From assembly GCA_009783365.1 (NCBI GenBank), contig WRHG01000062.1:1-9461 (forward strand): DNA of 9,461 nucleotides. The letters are read 5' to 3'. Positions 1 to 6,633 of the stretch are shown in pieces. The notes beneath the pieces are model-generated. The model ran no database searches, was not told the DNA's origin, and saw only the letters and a program-made list of their open reading frames with translations. The stretch's first letter is position 1, and the number at the start of each line of letters is the position of its first letter. Both the position numbers and the translations under genes were made by a program. The DNA comes from Clostridia bacterium. GTDB lineage: Bacteria > Bacillota_A > Clostridia > Christensenellales > Aristaeellaceae.

Positions 1-484
1 CGGTGGCGGCAAGCAGGACCATATCCATGGGGGAGCCGAAGGGTCTGCTGGGAAGCAGGTATACCGCCAACGTAATCATCTGTAGGGTGGTTTTGATCTT
101 GCCCAGCAGCCCCGCTGCAATCACCTTTCCCTGCTCCATGGCCACCAGCCTGAGTCCATCCACTGCCAGCTCCCGAAAAAGCACGACGCAGCATACCCAG
201 GCGGGAAAACGATCCATCCCCCGGTCCATCCCCGTCAGTGCGATCATCACGGAGAGCACCAGCAGCTTGTCCGCCACCGGATCCAGGAATTTTCCAAAGT
301 TTGTGACCCTGTTGCTCCGCCGGGCCAGGTACCCGTCCAGCCAGTCCGTGGCGGATGCAAGGATGAACACACTCAAGGCCAAGACCTGGCAAAACGGCGT
401 ATGTATGGCCAGACAAATCAAACAAACCGGGATGAGCAGCACACGCAGCAAGGTAAGGCTGTTGGGTAAGTTCATAAATTTCAT
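1..484 (-). CDS. pgsA: CDP-diacylglycerol--glycerol-3-phosphate 3-phosphatidyltransferase, 5' part (runs off window)
   Basis: This membrane enzyme makes phosphatidylglycerophosphate from CDP-diacylglycerol and glycerol-3-phosphate, the committed step towards phosphatidylglycerol. The frame is open from the ATG at 484 to the window edge, giving 161 residues; the C-terminus is missing. It opens with NLPNSLTLLRVLLIP, the usual N-terminus of the family. The complete CDP-alcohol phosphotransferase signature follows: D47-x2-D50-G51-x2-A54-R55-x8-G64-x3-D68-x3-D72, the metal- and substrate-binding site. Hydrophobic segments surround it (about residues 10-27 and 33-46, with more after residue 75). 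The start codon shares ATGA with the rimO stop, and AGGAG lies 7 nt upstream inside the rimO end, so the two are translationally coupled. A second Met at residue 4 is an alternative start. The residues up to the edge fit PgsA better than cardiolipin or phosphatidylserine synthase, but the family assignment is stronger than the exact substrate. Confidence 0.9.
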   Translation of the reverse strand, partial: MKFMNLPNSLTLLRVLLIPVCLICLAIHTPFCQVLALSVFILASATDWLDGYLARRSNRVTNFGKFLDPVADKLLVLSVMIALTGMDRGMDRFPAWVCCVVLFRELAVDGLRLVAMEQGKVIAAGLLGKIKTTLQMITLAVYLLPSRPFGSPMDMVLLAAT

Positions 485-1791
485 AGCATCACTCCTAGGA
501 GGTCATAAGGCTCTGCGCCGGTAATTCGAACGGTAATAAACTCGCCTATAGCCGCTTCACTCGCGCCGCTTATCCGTACCAGGCCGTCGATCTCCGGCGC
601 CTCCCCTTCCGTGCGGCCGATAGCCATGCCGCTGTCCATCAACTCCTCCACCAGCACCTTTTCAACCCGGCCTATGCGCAGACGGTTCCGTTCCAGCGAA
701 ATAACCTGTTGAGCCTGCATGAGCGCATCCAATCGCTGATAACGAATCTCTTCGGGTATCTGGGCATCCATTTCAGCAGCGGCGGTACTCTCCTCCCGGG
801 AGTAGGCGAAAACCCCAAGCCGGTCAAAGCGCATGCCCAACACAAAATCCATCAGGGTTTCAAACTGAGCTTCCGTTTCACCGGGAAAGCCTGTGATGAA
901 CGTAGTCCGCAGGGTAAACCCCATCACCCGCGCCTGTCGCAGAAGCTGGCCCACGGCATCGATATCTCCCCGTCGGTTCATGCGCCGCAGCACCTCCGGG
1001 TCCGCGTGCTGTAAAGGCAAATCGAGATACTTACAGACATTGGATTTCGCAGCCATAACGTCCAGCAGCCGTTCATCCACCTCATCCGGATAGCAGTAGA
1101 GCACCCGTAACCATTCCACGCCTGGGATGTCCGACGCTTGGGCAACGAGGTCCGGCAACAGGGACTTGCCGCATACATCCATGCCGAAGCGGGAGGTGTC
1201 CTGGGCCACTAAAATATGCTCCTTTACGCCTTGGGCGGCCAGCGAACGGATCTCATTCAAAACACTGTTCAAACTCCGAGACCTGAATTTCCCTCGGATC
1301 AGCGGAATCGCACAGTAGGCGCAACCATTGTCGCAGCCATCCGCGATACGGATGTAGGCCATGTGAGGCGCCGTGGTTAACATGCGGGAACCTGAAAGCA
1401 CCTCCGAATTACGCTTGCAATAAGAGGCCCGCTTTCCATCCAGAGCCTCCTTGACAGCCCTGGGAAGCTCAGAATACTGACCCACGCCCATCAGTAGATC
1501 CACCTCAGGCAAGTCCCTTATGAGGACATGCTCATACCGCTGGGTGAGGCATCCGGTAGCCACCAGCAGTTTTAGCTTGCCGTCCTTCTTGTATTTCGCC
1601 AAGGACAGGAGGGTGTCGATGGACTCTTGCTTGGCCGGCTCAATGAATCCGCAGGTGTTCACGATCAGGATGTCCGCGGCTCCCTCGTCAGCCACGATTT
1701 CATATCCCGCTTCCTGCAAAATGCTCAGCATCAGCTCGGTATCCACCCGGTTTTTACTGCAACCTAAGGATACCACGCCAACCGTCATCAT
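481..1791 (-). CDS. rimO: Ribosomal protein S12 methylthiotransferase RimO
   Basis: RimO is a radical SAM enzyme that adds a methylthio group to the conserved aspartate of ribosomal protein S12. The 436 residues are full length for the family. The N-terminal methylthiotransferase domain has the three cluster cysteines C11 (SLGCSKNRVDTE), C47 (NTCGFI) and C81 (ATGCLTQRY). The radical SAM domain has C153-x3-C157-x2-C160 in ADGCDNGCAYC. A TRAM-like RNA/protein-binding region fills roughly the last 65 residues. SLGCSKN and the YPD segment near residue 235 favour RimO over the tRNA enzyme MiaB. The first of two tandem ATGs is chosen because GAGGAG lies 9 nt upstream. It is the first gene after a 115-bp gap and overlaps pgsA by 4 bp, so the pair probably forms one unit. 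Nothing looks broken. Confidence 0.95.
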   Translation of the reverse strand: MMTVGVVSLGCSKNRVDTELMLSILQEAGYEIVADEGAADILIVNTCGFIEPAKQESIDTLLSLAKYKKDGKLKLLVATGCLTQRYEHVLIRDLPEVDLLMGVGQYSELPRAVKEALDGKRASYCKRNSEVLSGSRMLTTAPHMAYIRIADGCDNGCAYCAIPLIRGKFRSRSLNSVLNEIRSLAAQGVKEHILVAQDTSRFGMDVCGKSLLPDLVAQASDIPGVEWLRVLYCYPDEVDERLLDVMAAKSNVCKYLDLPLQHADPEVLRRMNRRGDIDAVGQLLRQARVMGFTLRTTFITGFPGETEAQFETLMDFVLGMRFDRLGVFAYSREESTAAAEMDAQIPEEIRYQRLDALMQAQQVISLERNRLRIGRVEKVLVEELMDSGMAIGRTEGEAPEIDGLVRISGASEAAIGEFITVRITGAEPYDLLGVML

Positions 1792-1860
1792 CCGCCGCTT
1801 CTCCTCAATGCGTATCTATCCCTTCATGGGAAGCCGTAACCGCAAGCAACCCTACGGCGT

Positions 1861-1889
1861 ATTTTATCACATTCTTCGTTGGTTTGAAA
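1861..1889 (-). promoter_or_regulatory. Candidate SigA-type promoter for rimO-pgsA
   Basis: The minus strand reads TTTCAA (1889-1884), a 17-nt spacer, then TAAAAT (1866-1861). The -10 matches the consensus in five of six positions, while the -35 matches in only three. It lies about 70 nt before the rimO start, in the largest gap of this half of the window. The expected transcript leader contains a 6-bp inverted repeat, GCCGTA (1858-1853) with TACGGC (1838-1833), followed by TCCC-ATGAA-GGGA. Readthrough from rluD remains possible. Confidence 0.4.
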
Positions 1890-1908
1890 GAGCATTCTCC
1901 AATGCCTC
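1886..1908 (-). terminator. Weak terminator-like hairpin at the end of the rluD-like gene
   Basis: Starting within the stop codon, GAG-G-CATT (1908-1901) can pair with AATG-CTC (1896-1890) around a GGAG loop with one bulged G, followed by TTTC. The stem is short (7 bp) and the T-run has only three bases, so any termination would be partial. Its tail overlaps the candidate rimO -35. Confidence 0.25.
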
Positions 1909-2845
1909 ACAAATGATCCGTAATTGGATAACACAGCAAATGATCGGGGTTTACCCGCCACTTGCGCAGAGCAAGGGTAAAATCCTCCGGTGGCAACACG
2001 GTAAAGCGCATCTTTTCCCCTGAGGCGGGGTGCGCAAAGGCGATGGCATAGGCATGAAGCATCAAGCGCGGGGCTTGCAGCCCGCTCTTTGTACCATAAA
2101 TGGGATCTCCCAGCAAAGGATGATGGATATAGCGCATGTGCACCCTTATTTGATGGGTTCTGCCCGTATGGATTTTGACATCCAGCAAAGCGCAGCTTTT
2201 CATATTTTCCAGCAAAGCCCATTCTGTCAGGGCTTCGCGGCCCTCCGGCTCCACAGCCATCTTTTTTCTATCACGGCAACTGCGAGCAATGGGCGCTGCT
2301 ATCACGCCCGTTTCCTCCTTCATAAATCCATCCACCACAGCTAAATAGCGCTTATCCATTAGCCTGTCTTTCAACTGCCGGCTTAAGGCCAAGTGAGCCG
2401 CGTCGTTTTTGGCCACCAGCAACAGGCCGCTGGTATCCTTGTCAAGCCGGTGTACGATACCGGGCCGTCTCGTTCCGCCGATACCGCTAAGATCATCCAG
2501 CGCAAATAAAAGAGCGTTCACCAGCGTGCCGCTCTCATGCCCCGCTGCCGGGTGCACCACCATGCCGCTGGGTTTTACTACCACCGCCAGATCCCGATCC
2601 TGATAGAGAATCCGGACGGGTATATCTTCCTTTGCCAAAGAAGGTTCCGCAAGATCTGGCGGTTCCATCGCCAACTTCGCTCCAACCAATACCGGAAGGC
2701 TGCCCTTTCCGGCGGGGACGCCGTCCACAAAAACACGTCCCTCCGCCACAGCCCGGGCCACCCGGGCGCGGCTGCATTCAAAAGCCTCGCTTGCCACAAC
2801 ATCGATCCGCCCTTCACGAAGCGCTTTTCCGATCATCCTTCCCAT
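1907..2845 (-). CDS. rluD: RluD-type ribosomal large subunit pseudouridine synthase
   Basis: The product isomerises uridine to pseudouridine in RNA, probably in 23S rRNA. An S4-like RNA-binding region lies at about residues 10-60 (SRARVARAVAEGRVFVDG). The RluA-family catalytic domain follows, with VVVKPSGMVVHPA, then the active-site motif HRLDKDTSG, whose D135 is the catalytic aspartate, and later GRTHQIRVHM. I chose the ATG at 2845 (312 residues) because GGAG sits 8 nt upstream; an open frame reaches back to 2938 but lies within lspA. With this start it overlaps the lspA end by 32 bp. A Met three codons later is a weaker alternative. The lspA-rluD-like pairing matches lspA-ylyB in Bacillus. 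The exact rRNA site cannot be read from sequence, so the symbol is by family resemblance. Confidence 0.88.
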   Translation of the reverse strand: MGRMIGKALREGRIDVVASEAFECSRARVARAVAEGRVFVDGVPAGKGSLPVLVGAKLAMEPPDLAEPSLAKEDIPVRILYQDRDLAVVVKPSGMVVHPAAGHESGTLVNALLFALDDLSGIGGTRRPGIVHRLDKDTSGLLLVAKNDAAHLALSRQLKDRLMDKRYLAVVDGFMKEETGVIAAPIARSCRDRKKMAVEPEGREALTEWALLENMKSCALLDVKIHTGRTHQIRVHMRYIHHPLLGDPIYGTKSGLQAPRLMLHAYAIAFAHPASGEKMRFTVLPPEDFTLALRKWRVNPDHLLCYPITDHL

Positions 2846-3299
2846 GCCTATCACTCCAATCCTGGGGGCGGAAAAGCAAGCTGACCGCCAGCATTGCCAC
2901 TCCCCCGCAGATCGCGATGTCCGCCAAATTACAAACAAACCACGGCAGCCATGGAAAAAAAATCATGTCCACAACATGTCCGAATAAAAGCCGGTCCGCA
3001 AAGTTACCTGCAAAGCCCCCCAACATCAGCGCTGTGGCGATCCTTTTATACCTTGTTGCCTTGTACCGACGGCCTACCAGCAGCCAAACCATCACTGCCG
3101 CCAGTGGAAGAATCAAACTCGGCAGCCATTGACCGGACAAAAATCCCAGCGCCATACCTCTGTTGACGGTATAGCGAAATTCCAATAAGCAGGGCAAAAT
3201 GACCATGGAGCCCGCCCGGACCAGCAGACTGCCTGCCCATATTTTAGCGGCCCGGTCCAATGTTACCACCATCGCCAAGATACAGCAAAAGGCGAGCAT
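2814..3299 (-). CDS. lspA: Lipoprotein signal peptidase (signal peptidase II)
   Basis: This membrane aspartyl protease removes the signal peptide from lipid-modified prolipoproteins. Its 161 residues are typical for the family, with four hydrophobic segments (about residues 1-22, 58-76, 87-104 and 117-143). The conserved blocks appear in order: TLDRAAK (D15), NRGMALG (residues 46-52), GGFAGNFADR (94-103), HVVDM with D111, and CNLADIAI with D127. D111 and D127 correspond to the catalytic pair (VVD and NLAD in E. coli). The block usually written NxGxAFG reads NRGMALG here, a mild departure. AGGAGG lies 5 nt before the ATG. Only about 40 bp separates the start from the hairpin after rplQ, and I see no convincing promoter there. 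Transcription may therefore come by readthrough. Confidence 0.93.
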   Translation of the reverse strand: MLAFCCILAMVVTLDRAAKIWAGSLLVRAGSMVILPCLLEFRYTVNRGMALGFLSGQWLPSLILPLAAVMVWLLVGRRYKATRYKRIATALMLGGFAGNFADRLLFGHVVDMIFFPWLPWFVCNLADIAICGGVAMLAVSLLFRPQDWSDRHGKDDRKSAS

Positions 3300-3341
3300 A
3301 AATCCCTCCTATATTGGACTTTGACGGATGGATAAGTAAGT

Positions 3342-3377
3342 GGAACGCGGAGGGAAGCTCACTTCCCTCCGCGTTCC
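3342..3377 (-). terminator. Perfect 16-bp inverted repeat, probable terminator after rplQ
   Basis: GGAACGCGGAGGGAAG (3342-3357) and CTTCCCTCCGCGTTCC (3362-3377) are perfectly complementary around a 4-nt loop, 18 nt past the rplQ stop. Position and stability suggest termination of the alpha operon. In the operon direction the stem is followed by ACTTACTTATC, not a clean T-run, so it could instead be a partial terminator or an mRNA 3'-end stabiliser. Confidence 0.65.
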
Positions 3378-3395
3378 CTTTGCTTCAAGCCTAGT

Positions 3396-3905
3396 TTAAA
3401 TGATCTCGATAACGCACATCTCAGCGGCGTCGCCCCGACGGGGTCCCAGCTTATAAATACGGGTATAGCCGCCAGCGCATTGCTTCTCCTCATTTCGCTT
3501 TTTAAATTTAGGGCCGACCTCTCGAAAGAGCTTTTCCACCACAGGATATTTTACATCCTTGGTACGCTCCTTATAATCCTCCTTGTCCTCATCCTTCCGC
3601 TGCACATCCTTGAGTTCATAAAGATAGGACATGATCATACGTCGGGCGTGCAATTTGCTGGGAGCGTCGTTCTCTACCTCCAGCGTCATCAACTGACCCT
3701 TTTCGTTATGCGTCTGCTTTGTGACGGAAACCGTGTGATCGCATTCGTTGATAGCCATGGTGATCAACCGTTCCGCCGCGCGCCGCACTTCCTTGGCGCG
3801 AGCCAGCGTTGTCTCAATACGGCCATACCAGATTAAATTGGTCACCTGATTGCGCAACAGCGCTTTGCGCTGATCCGCGGGACGGCCCAATTTACGTTGT
3901 GCCAT
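3396..3905 (-). CDS. rplQ: 50S ribosomal protein L17, enlarged form
   Basis: L17 is a structural protein of the large ribosomal subunit and the usual last gene of the alpha operon. The N-terminal block (RKLGRPADQRKALLRN, then GRIETTLARAKEVR) and C-terminal block (GGYTRIYKLGPRRGDAAEM) are textbook L17. At 169 residues it is about 40-50 longer than the E. coli and Bacillus proteins. The extra length comes as two insertions, about residues 52-83 and 99-119; the second is very charged (KDEDKEDYKERTKD). I recall similar insertions in L17 of various Clostridia, so this is a lineage clue rather than damage. AAAGGAGG lies 9 nt before the ATG, and the gene follows rpoA by 31 bp. Confidence 0.97.
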   Translation of the reverse strand: MAQRKLGRPADQRKALLRNQVTNLIWYGRIETTLARAKEVRRAAERLITMAINECDHTVSVTKQTHNEKGQLMTLEVENDAPSKLHARRMIMSYLYELKDVQRKDEDKEDYKERTKDVKYPVVEKLFREVGPKFKKRNEEKQCAGGYTRIYKLGPRRGDAAEMCVIEII

Positions 3906-3936
3906 TGGGATCTTCCTCCTTTGACGGTATAGGTAA

Positions 3937-4881
3937 TTACTCGTCGCTGGGGCGCAAGGCGAGGTTCAGGGCTTCCAGCTTCTGCTCCACTTCCTCCAAA
4001 CTCTTGCGGCCAAGGTTGCGAACCTTCATCATATCTTCCTGATTTCGCTGCACCAGCTCAGACACCGTGTTGATGCCCGCGCGCTTCAGGCAATTATAAG
4101 CGCGTACGCTTAAGTCCAGCTCCTCAATGGTCATCTCCAATACCTTTTCCTTCTTGTCATCATCCTGATCTGTGAAGGAGATGGGCATGACCTGATCGGT
4201 CAGGCTTACAAAAAGGCTGAGATGCTCGGTTAAAATCTTCGCGGAAAGGCTGACCGCTTCGTCCGGCTGAACGCTGCCATTGGTCCACACCTCCAGCGTC
4301 AGCTTGTCATAGTCCGTGATTTGCCCTACGCGGGTATCTTCCACAGTGTAGTTTGCCTTGCGGATGGGCGTAAATATGGAGTCCATGGGAATGAAGCCGA
4401 CCGGCATGTTGATGGACTTATTCCTGTCCGCGCTCACATAACCGCGGCCCTTATCCATCGTTAACGTCATTTGCAGGTGCGCGTCCTCGTTCAATGTGGC
4501 GATATGAAGATCCGGGTCGATGATTTCCAACTCGTCATCCACGGTGATGTCCCTGGCCGTTACCTCCGCGGGCCCCTTCACATTCAGATGCACGGTCTTT
4601 GGCTGATCGGAATACAACTTGGCGGAGAGGTCCTTAAGATTCAATATCATCTCCGTCACATCTTCCGTTACGCCGGTCACGGTGGAAAACTCATGCTGGA
4701 TGCCGTCAATGAAAATCCCGGTGACCGCCACGCCCGGCAAGGAACTAAGCAACACGCGGCGCAATGCATTCCCAAGCGTATTTCCAAACCCACGCTCCAG
4801 CGGCTCGATTACGAACTTGCCATACCGGTTATCCTGACTCATATCTACACATTCGATCCGCGCTTTTTCAATTTCGATCAT
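3937..4881 (-). CDS. rpoA: DNA-directed RNA polymerase subunit alpha
   Basis: The alpha subunit nucleates RNA polymerase assembly and contacts promoter UP elements and activators. At 314 residues it is full length. The N-terminal dimerisation domain includes [20 protein letters not shown] at about residues 31-50. An acidic/lysine-rich linker (DQDDDKKEK) leads to the C-terminal domain from about residue 250. There R260 (in [13 protein letters not shown]), N263 and the NLGRKS block (289-294) correspond to the DNA-contacting residues R265, N268 and K298/S299 of E. coli. AGGAGGG lies 7 nt upstream. The gene sits between rpsD and rplQ, as in classical alpha operons. A 6-bp hairpin lies just upstream of its ribosome binding site. 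Confidence 0.98.
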   Translation of the reverse strand: MIEIEKARIECVDMSQDNRYGKFVIEPLERGFGNTLGNALRRVLLSSLPGVAVTGIFIDGIQHEFSTVTGVTEDVTEMILNLKDLSAKLYSDQPKTVHLNVKGPAEVTARDITVDDELEIIDPDLHIATLNEDAHLQMTLTMDKGRGYVSADRNKSINMPVGFIPMDSIFTPIRKANYTVEDTRVGQITDYDKLTLEVWTNGSVQPDEAVSLSAKILTEHLSLFVSLTDQVMPISFTDQDDDKKEKVLEMTIEELDLSVRAYNCLKRAGINTVSELVQRNQEDMMKVRNLGRKSLEEVEQKLEALNLALRPSDE

Positions 4882-4897
4882 TTCATAACCCTCCTAT

Positions 4898-4919
4898 TTC
4901 TCCAGTATTCGAGGGAGAA
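4898..4919 (-). other. Small inverted repeat in the rpsD-rpoA spacer
   Basis: On the transcript strand TTCTCC (4919-4914) is perfectly complementary to GGAGAA (4903-4898) across a 10-nt loop. It ends just before the rpoA ribosome binding site AGGAGGG. The CCCTC at the left arm and loop junction could alternatively pair with GAGGG of that site. This is short enough to be chance. Confidence 0.3.
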
Positions 4920-4930
4920 GCGCAGCATCG

Positions 4931-5557
4931 TTAACGAGAATAGAACTCAACAATCATATTTTCCTGCAGGGTCAAATCAACATCGTCACGGGCGGGCAGG
5001 GTATTCACGGTGGCCGTAAGGTTAGGCGCATCCGTGGTAATCCATTTGGGGACCATCCGGCTGGCGCCTTCCTTCACCACTTTAAAATGCTCCATATCCT
5101 TACGGGTGCTGCGCACGCCGATCACATCGCCGGCTTTGCAGCTGTAGGACGGAATATCCACCTTCTTGCCATTGACAGTGATGAGGCCGTGACATACAAA
5201 CTGACGAGCCTGCGGCCGGCTGGAGCCCAAACCGGAACGATACACCACGTTGTCCAGCCGCAATTCCAGCAGCTGCAGCAGATTTTCGCCGGTGATGCCC
5301 TTCATGCTTGTGGCACGGACAAAGGTGCGTTTAAACTGGCCTTCCATCAAACCATATGCGCGGCGGGTCTTTTGTTTTTCCCGAAGTTGGATGCCGTACT
5401 CGCTGGCCTTGCGCTGGCGGGCTTGGCCGTGCTGGCCTGGCGGGGTGGGACGGCGGGTGGCCGCGCATTTGGATGAAAAACATTTTTCACCTTTTAAAAA
5501 GAGCTTGGTGCCCTCGCGGCGGCACAGGCGGCATACGGAATCGGTATATCTTGCCAT
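4931..5557 (-). CDS. rpsD: 30S ribosomal protein S4, zinc-binding type
   Basis: S4 is a primary 16S rRNA-binding protein that starts small-subunit assembly. In E. coli it is also the translational repressor of its own (alpha) operon. The 208 residues carry the zinc-type N-terminus C9-x2-C12-x13-C26-x4-C31. An S4 RNA-binding domain lies at about residues 98-160 (LELRLDNVVYR through QFVCHGLITVNGKKV). The ending IVEFYSR is typical. A strong GAGGAGGT precedes the ATG. It lies 24 bp after rpsK within the alpha operon, unlike Bacillus subtilis, where rpsD is a separate gene. This makes S4 feedback on the leader upstream of rpsM mechanistically possible here. Confidence 0.98.
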   Translation of the reverse strand: MARYTDSVCRLCRREGTKLFLKGEKCFSSKCAATRRPTPPGQHGQARQRKASEYGIQLREKQKTRRAYGLMEGQFKRTFVRATSMKGITGENLLQLLELRLDNVVYRSGLGSSRPQARQFVCHGLITVNGKKVDIPSYSCKAGDVIGVRSTRKDMEHFKVVKEGASRMVPKWITTDAPNLTATVNTLPARDDVDLTLQENMIVEFYSR

Positions 5558-5581
5558 AGGGGTTGTACCTCCTCGATTTCC

Positions 5582-5983
5582 TTACACTCTTCTACGCTTG
5601 GGCGGACGGCATCCGTTATGCGGAATGGGTGTAACGTCTTTGATCATGTTCACTTCCAGGCCGGCGGCTTGCAGGCTGCGAATAGCGGCCTCCCGCCCGG
5701 AACCCGGACCCTTGACGAAGACCTCCACGGATTTCAGCCCGAATTCCATGGCAGCCTTGGCAGCGGTTTCAGCCGCCATCTGCGCGGCGAAGGGCGTCGA
5801 TTTTTTACTGCCCCGAAAGCCCAGCCCGCCGGCACTAGCCCAGGAAAGTGCGTTACCCCCGGTATCCGTCAGGGTGACGATTGTGTTGTTAAAGGAAGAA
5901 CGGATATGCGCCGCGCCGCGCTCCACGAGTTTTTTCTCACGGCGTTTGCGCGAAACCTTCTTTAGCTTTTGCTTGGGTGCCAT
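5582..5983 (-). CDS. rpsK: 30S ribosomal protein S11
   Basis: S11 belongs to the platform of the small subunit, near the mRNA exit site. The 133 residues cover the whole family. A lysine/arginine-rich N-terminal tail is followed by [16 protein letters not shown], the [17 protein letters not shown] block and [16 protein letters not shown]. The C-terminus ends in the conserved [11 protein letters not shown]. The ribosome binding site GGAGGATT (5997-5990) is the same octamer as that before rpsM and at almost the same distance from the start. It lies 53 bp after rpsM and 24 bp before rpsD, with no terminator between. Confidence 0.98.
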   Translation of the reverse strand: MAPKQKLKKVSRKRREKKLVERGAAHIRSSFNNTIVTLTDTGGNALSWASAGGLGFRGSKKSTPFAAQMAAETAAKAAMEFGLKSVEVFVKGPGSGREAAIRSLQAAGLEVNMIKDVTPIPHNGCRPPKRRRV

Positions 5984-6036
5984 GTTCTCAATCCTCCATG
6001 TTTTACATCGCCCATTTGCAGATTAGGCGGAAAGGA

Positions 6037-6414
6037 TTACCTGGTGGCCTTTTTCTTGCCCGCAATGGTGCGCTTGGGTCCCTTTCTGGTGCGCGCGTTG
6101 GTCTTCGTATTCTGTCCGCGCACGGGCAGGCCGCGGCGGTGACGTACACCCCGGTAGCAGCCGATCTCTACCAAACGCTTGATATTCATTGATACTTCGC
6201 GGCGCAGATCACCCTCCACCTTTACATGACGCTCAATGTACTCGCGAAGCTTGCCGATTTGTTGTTCCGATAGGTCCTTCACACGGGTGTCGGGATCAAG
6301 GTCAATCTCTCGCAGGATCTTTTGAGAGGTCGACAGTCCAATGCCAAAAATGTACGTAAGCCCTACTTCCACACGTTTTTCCCTGGGCAGGTCTACGCCC
6401 GCAATACGTGCCAT
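6037..6414 (-). CDS. rpsM: 30S ribosomal protein S13
   Basis: S13 sits in the head of the small subunit and touches the P-site tRNA and the large subunit. The 125 residues are standard length: [25 protein letters not shown] at the start, a helix-hairpin region, the [19 protein letters not shown] block and a basic tail. AGGAGGAGGATT precedes the ATG. It is the first gene of the alpha operon and is preceded here by an unusually long structured leader with its own promoter. In most genomes it follows rpmJ closely. Confidence 0.98.
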   Translation of the reverse strand: MARIAGVDLPREKRVEVGLTYIFGIGLSTSQKILREIDLDPDTRVKDLSEQQIGKLREYIERHVKVEGDLRREVSMNIKRLVEIGCYRGVRHRRGLPVRGQNTKTNARTRKGPKRTIAGKKKATR

Positions 6415-6627
6415 GAGTCAATCCTCCTCCTGAATTTGTTTGCCGAATGCCCTCTAGGGCGTAGGGTCTCTTGACCTTGGCGGTCAACCGCACCAAAGCA
6501 AAATGCCGCCCAAGACCCCGCGCGGCAGTTGGAGAATTGCCGCGCTTTGTCAAAGATAAGCTGCACAATCCATGGTCATACGCAGTTTCCCGCGCATGCA
6601 GCCGCCCACGGCTCTGTGTGGCCTAAC
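6415..6627 (-). promoter_or_regulatory. Structured 5' leader of the alpha operon, about 213 nt
   Basis: From the start predicted for the promoter at 6662-6634 to the rpsM ATG there is no gene I can support, but many local inverted repeats. These are GCTGCA/TGCAGC (6602-6597 with 6565-6560), an 8-bp GC-rich hairpin (6545-6520), CTTGG-G-CGG with CCGCCAAG (6514-6506 with 6483-6476), GCGG-TTGA-CCGC (6491-6480) and GCCC-TAGA-GGGC (6460-6449). GGGTCTTG (6517-6510) can pair either with CCAAG or, across a 2-nt bulge, with CAAG-AG-ACCC further down. Mutually exclusive folds are thus possible. A ribosomal-protein-responsive leader is a plausible role. I do not recognise its sequence as a known RNA family. 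Confidence 0.5.
6520..6545 (-). promoter_or_regulatory. Hairpin whose loop is complementary to the rpsM ribosome binding site
   Basis: GCGCGGCA (6545-6538) and TGCCGCGC (6527-6520) form a perfect 8-bp stem with loop ATTCTCCAAC. The loop segment ATTCTCC (6537-6531) can pair with GGAGGAT at 6427-6421 with one G-U pair; the neighbouring A/T adds an eighth pair if the stem end opens. This would make a pseudoknot occluding the rpsM Shine-Dalgarno region. The complementarity is seen directly; its use in the cell is inference. Confidence 0.4.
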
Positions 6628-6633
6628 TTTTGA

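Noticed and set aside
3..524. Open frame on the plus strand opposite pgsA and the end of rimO
   Set aside because: The minus strand encodes the full CDP-alcohol phosphotransferase signature here. The plus-strand frame is low in complexity and resembles no family I know.
2846..2938. Upstream extension of the rluD-like frame by 31 codons
   Set aside because: It lies wholly inside lspA and adds nothing like an S4 domain N-terminus. The ATG at 2845 has GGAG 8 nt upstream.
3300..3341. Promoter TTACTT-17-CAATAT before lspA
   Set aside because: The -10 fits poorly and the transcript would begin within the ribosome binding site.
4879..4887. Two-codon frame ATGAAATGA overlapping the rpoA start
   Set aside because: It is too short to mean anything without experimental data and is explained by the AT-rich start region.
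5250..6026. 258-codon open frame on the plus strand across rpsD and rpsK
   Set aside because: It is opposite two unmistakable ribosomal protein genes. It is a by-product of their codon bias.
6302..6568. 88-codon minus-strand frame across the alpha leader and rpsM
   Set aside because: Most of it is rpsM read in another frame, it has no clear ribosome binding site, and its sequence is not protein-like.
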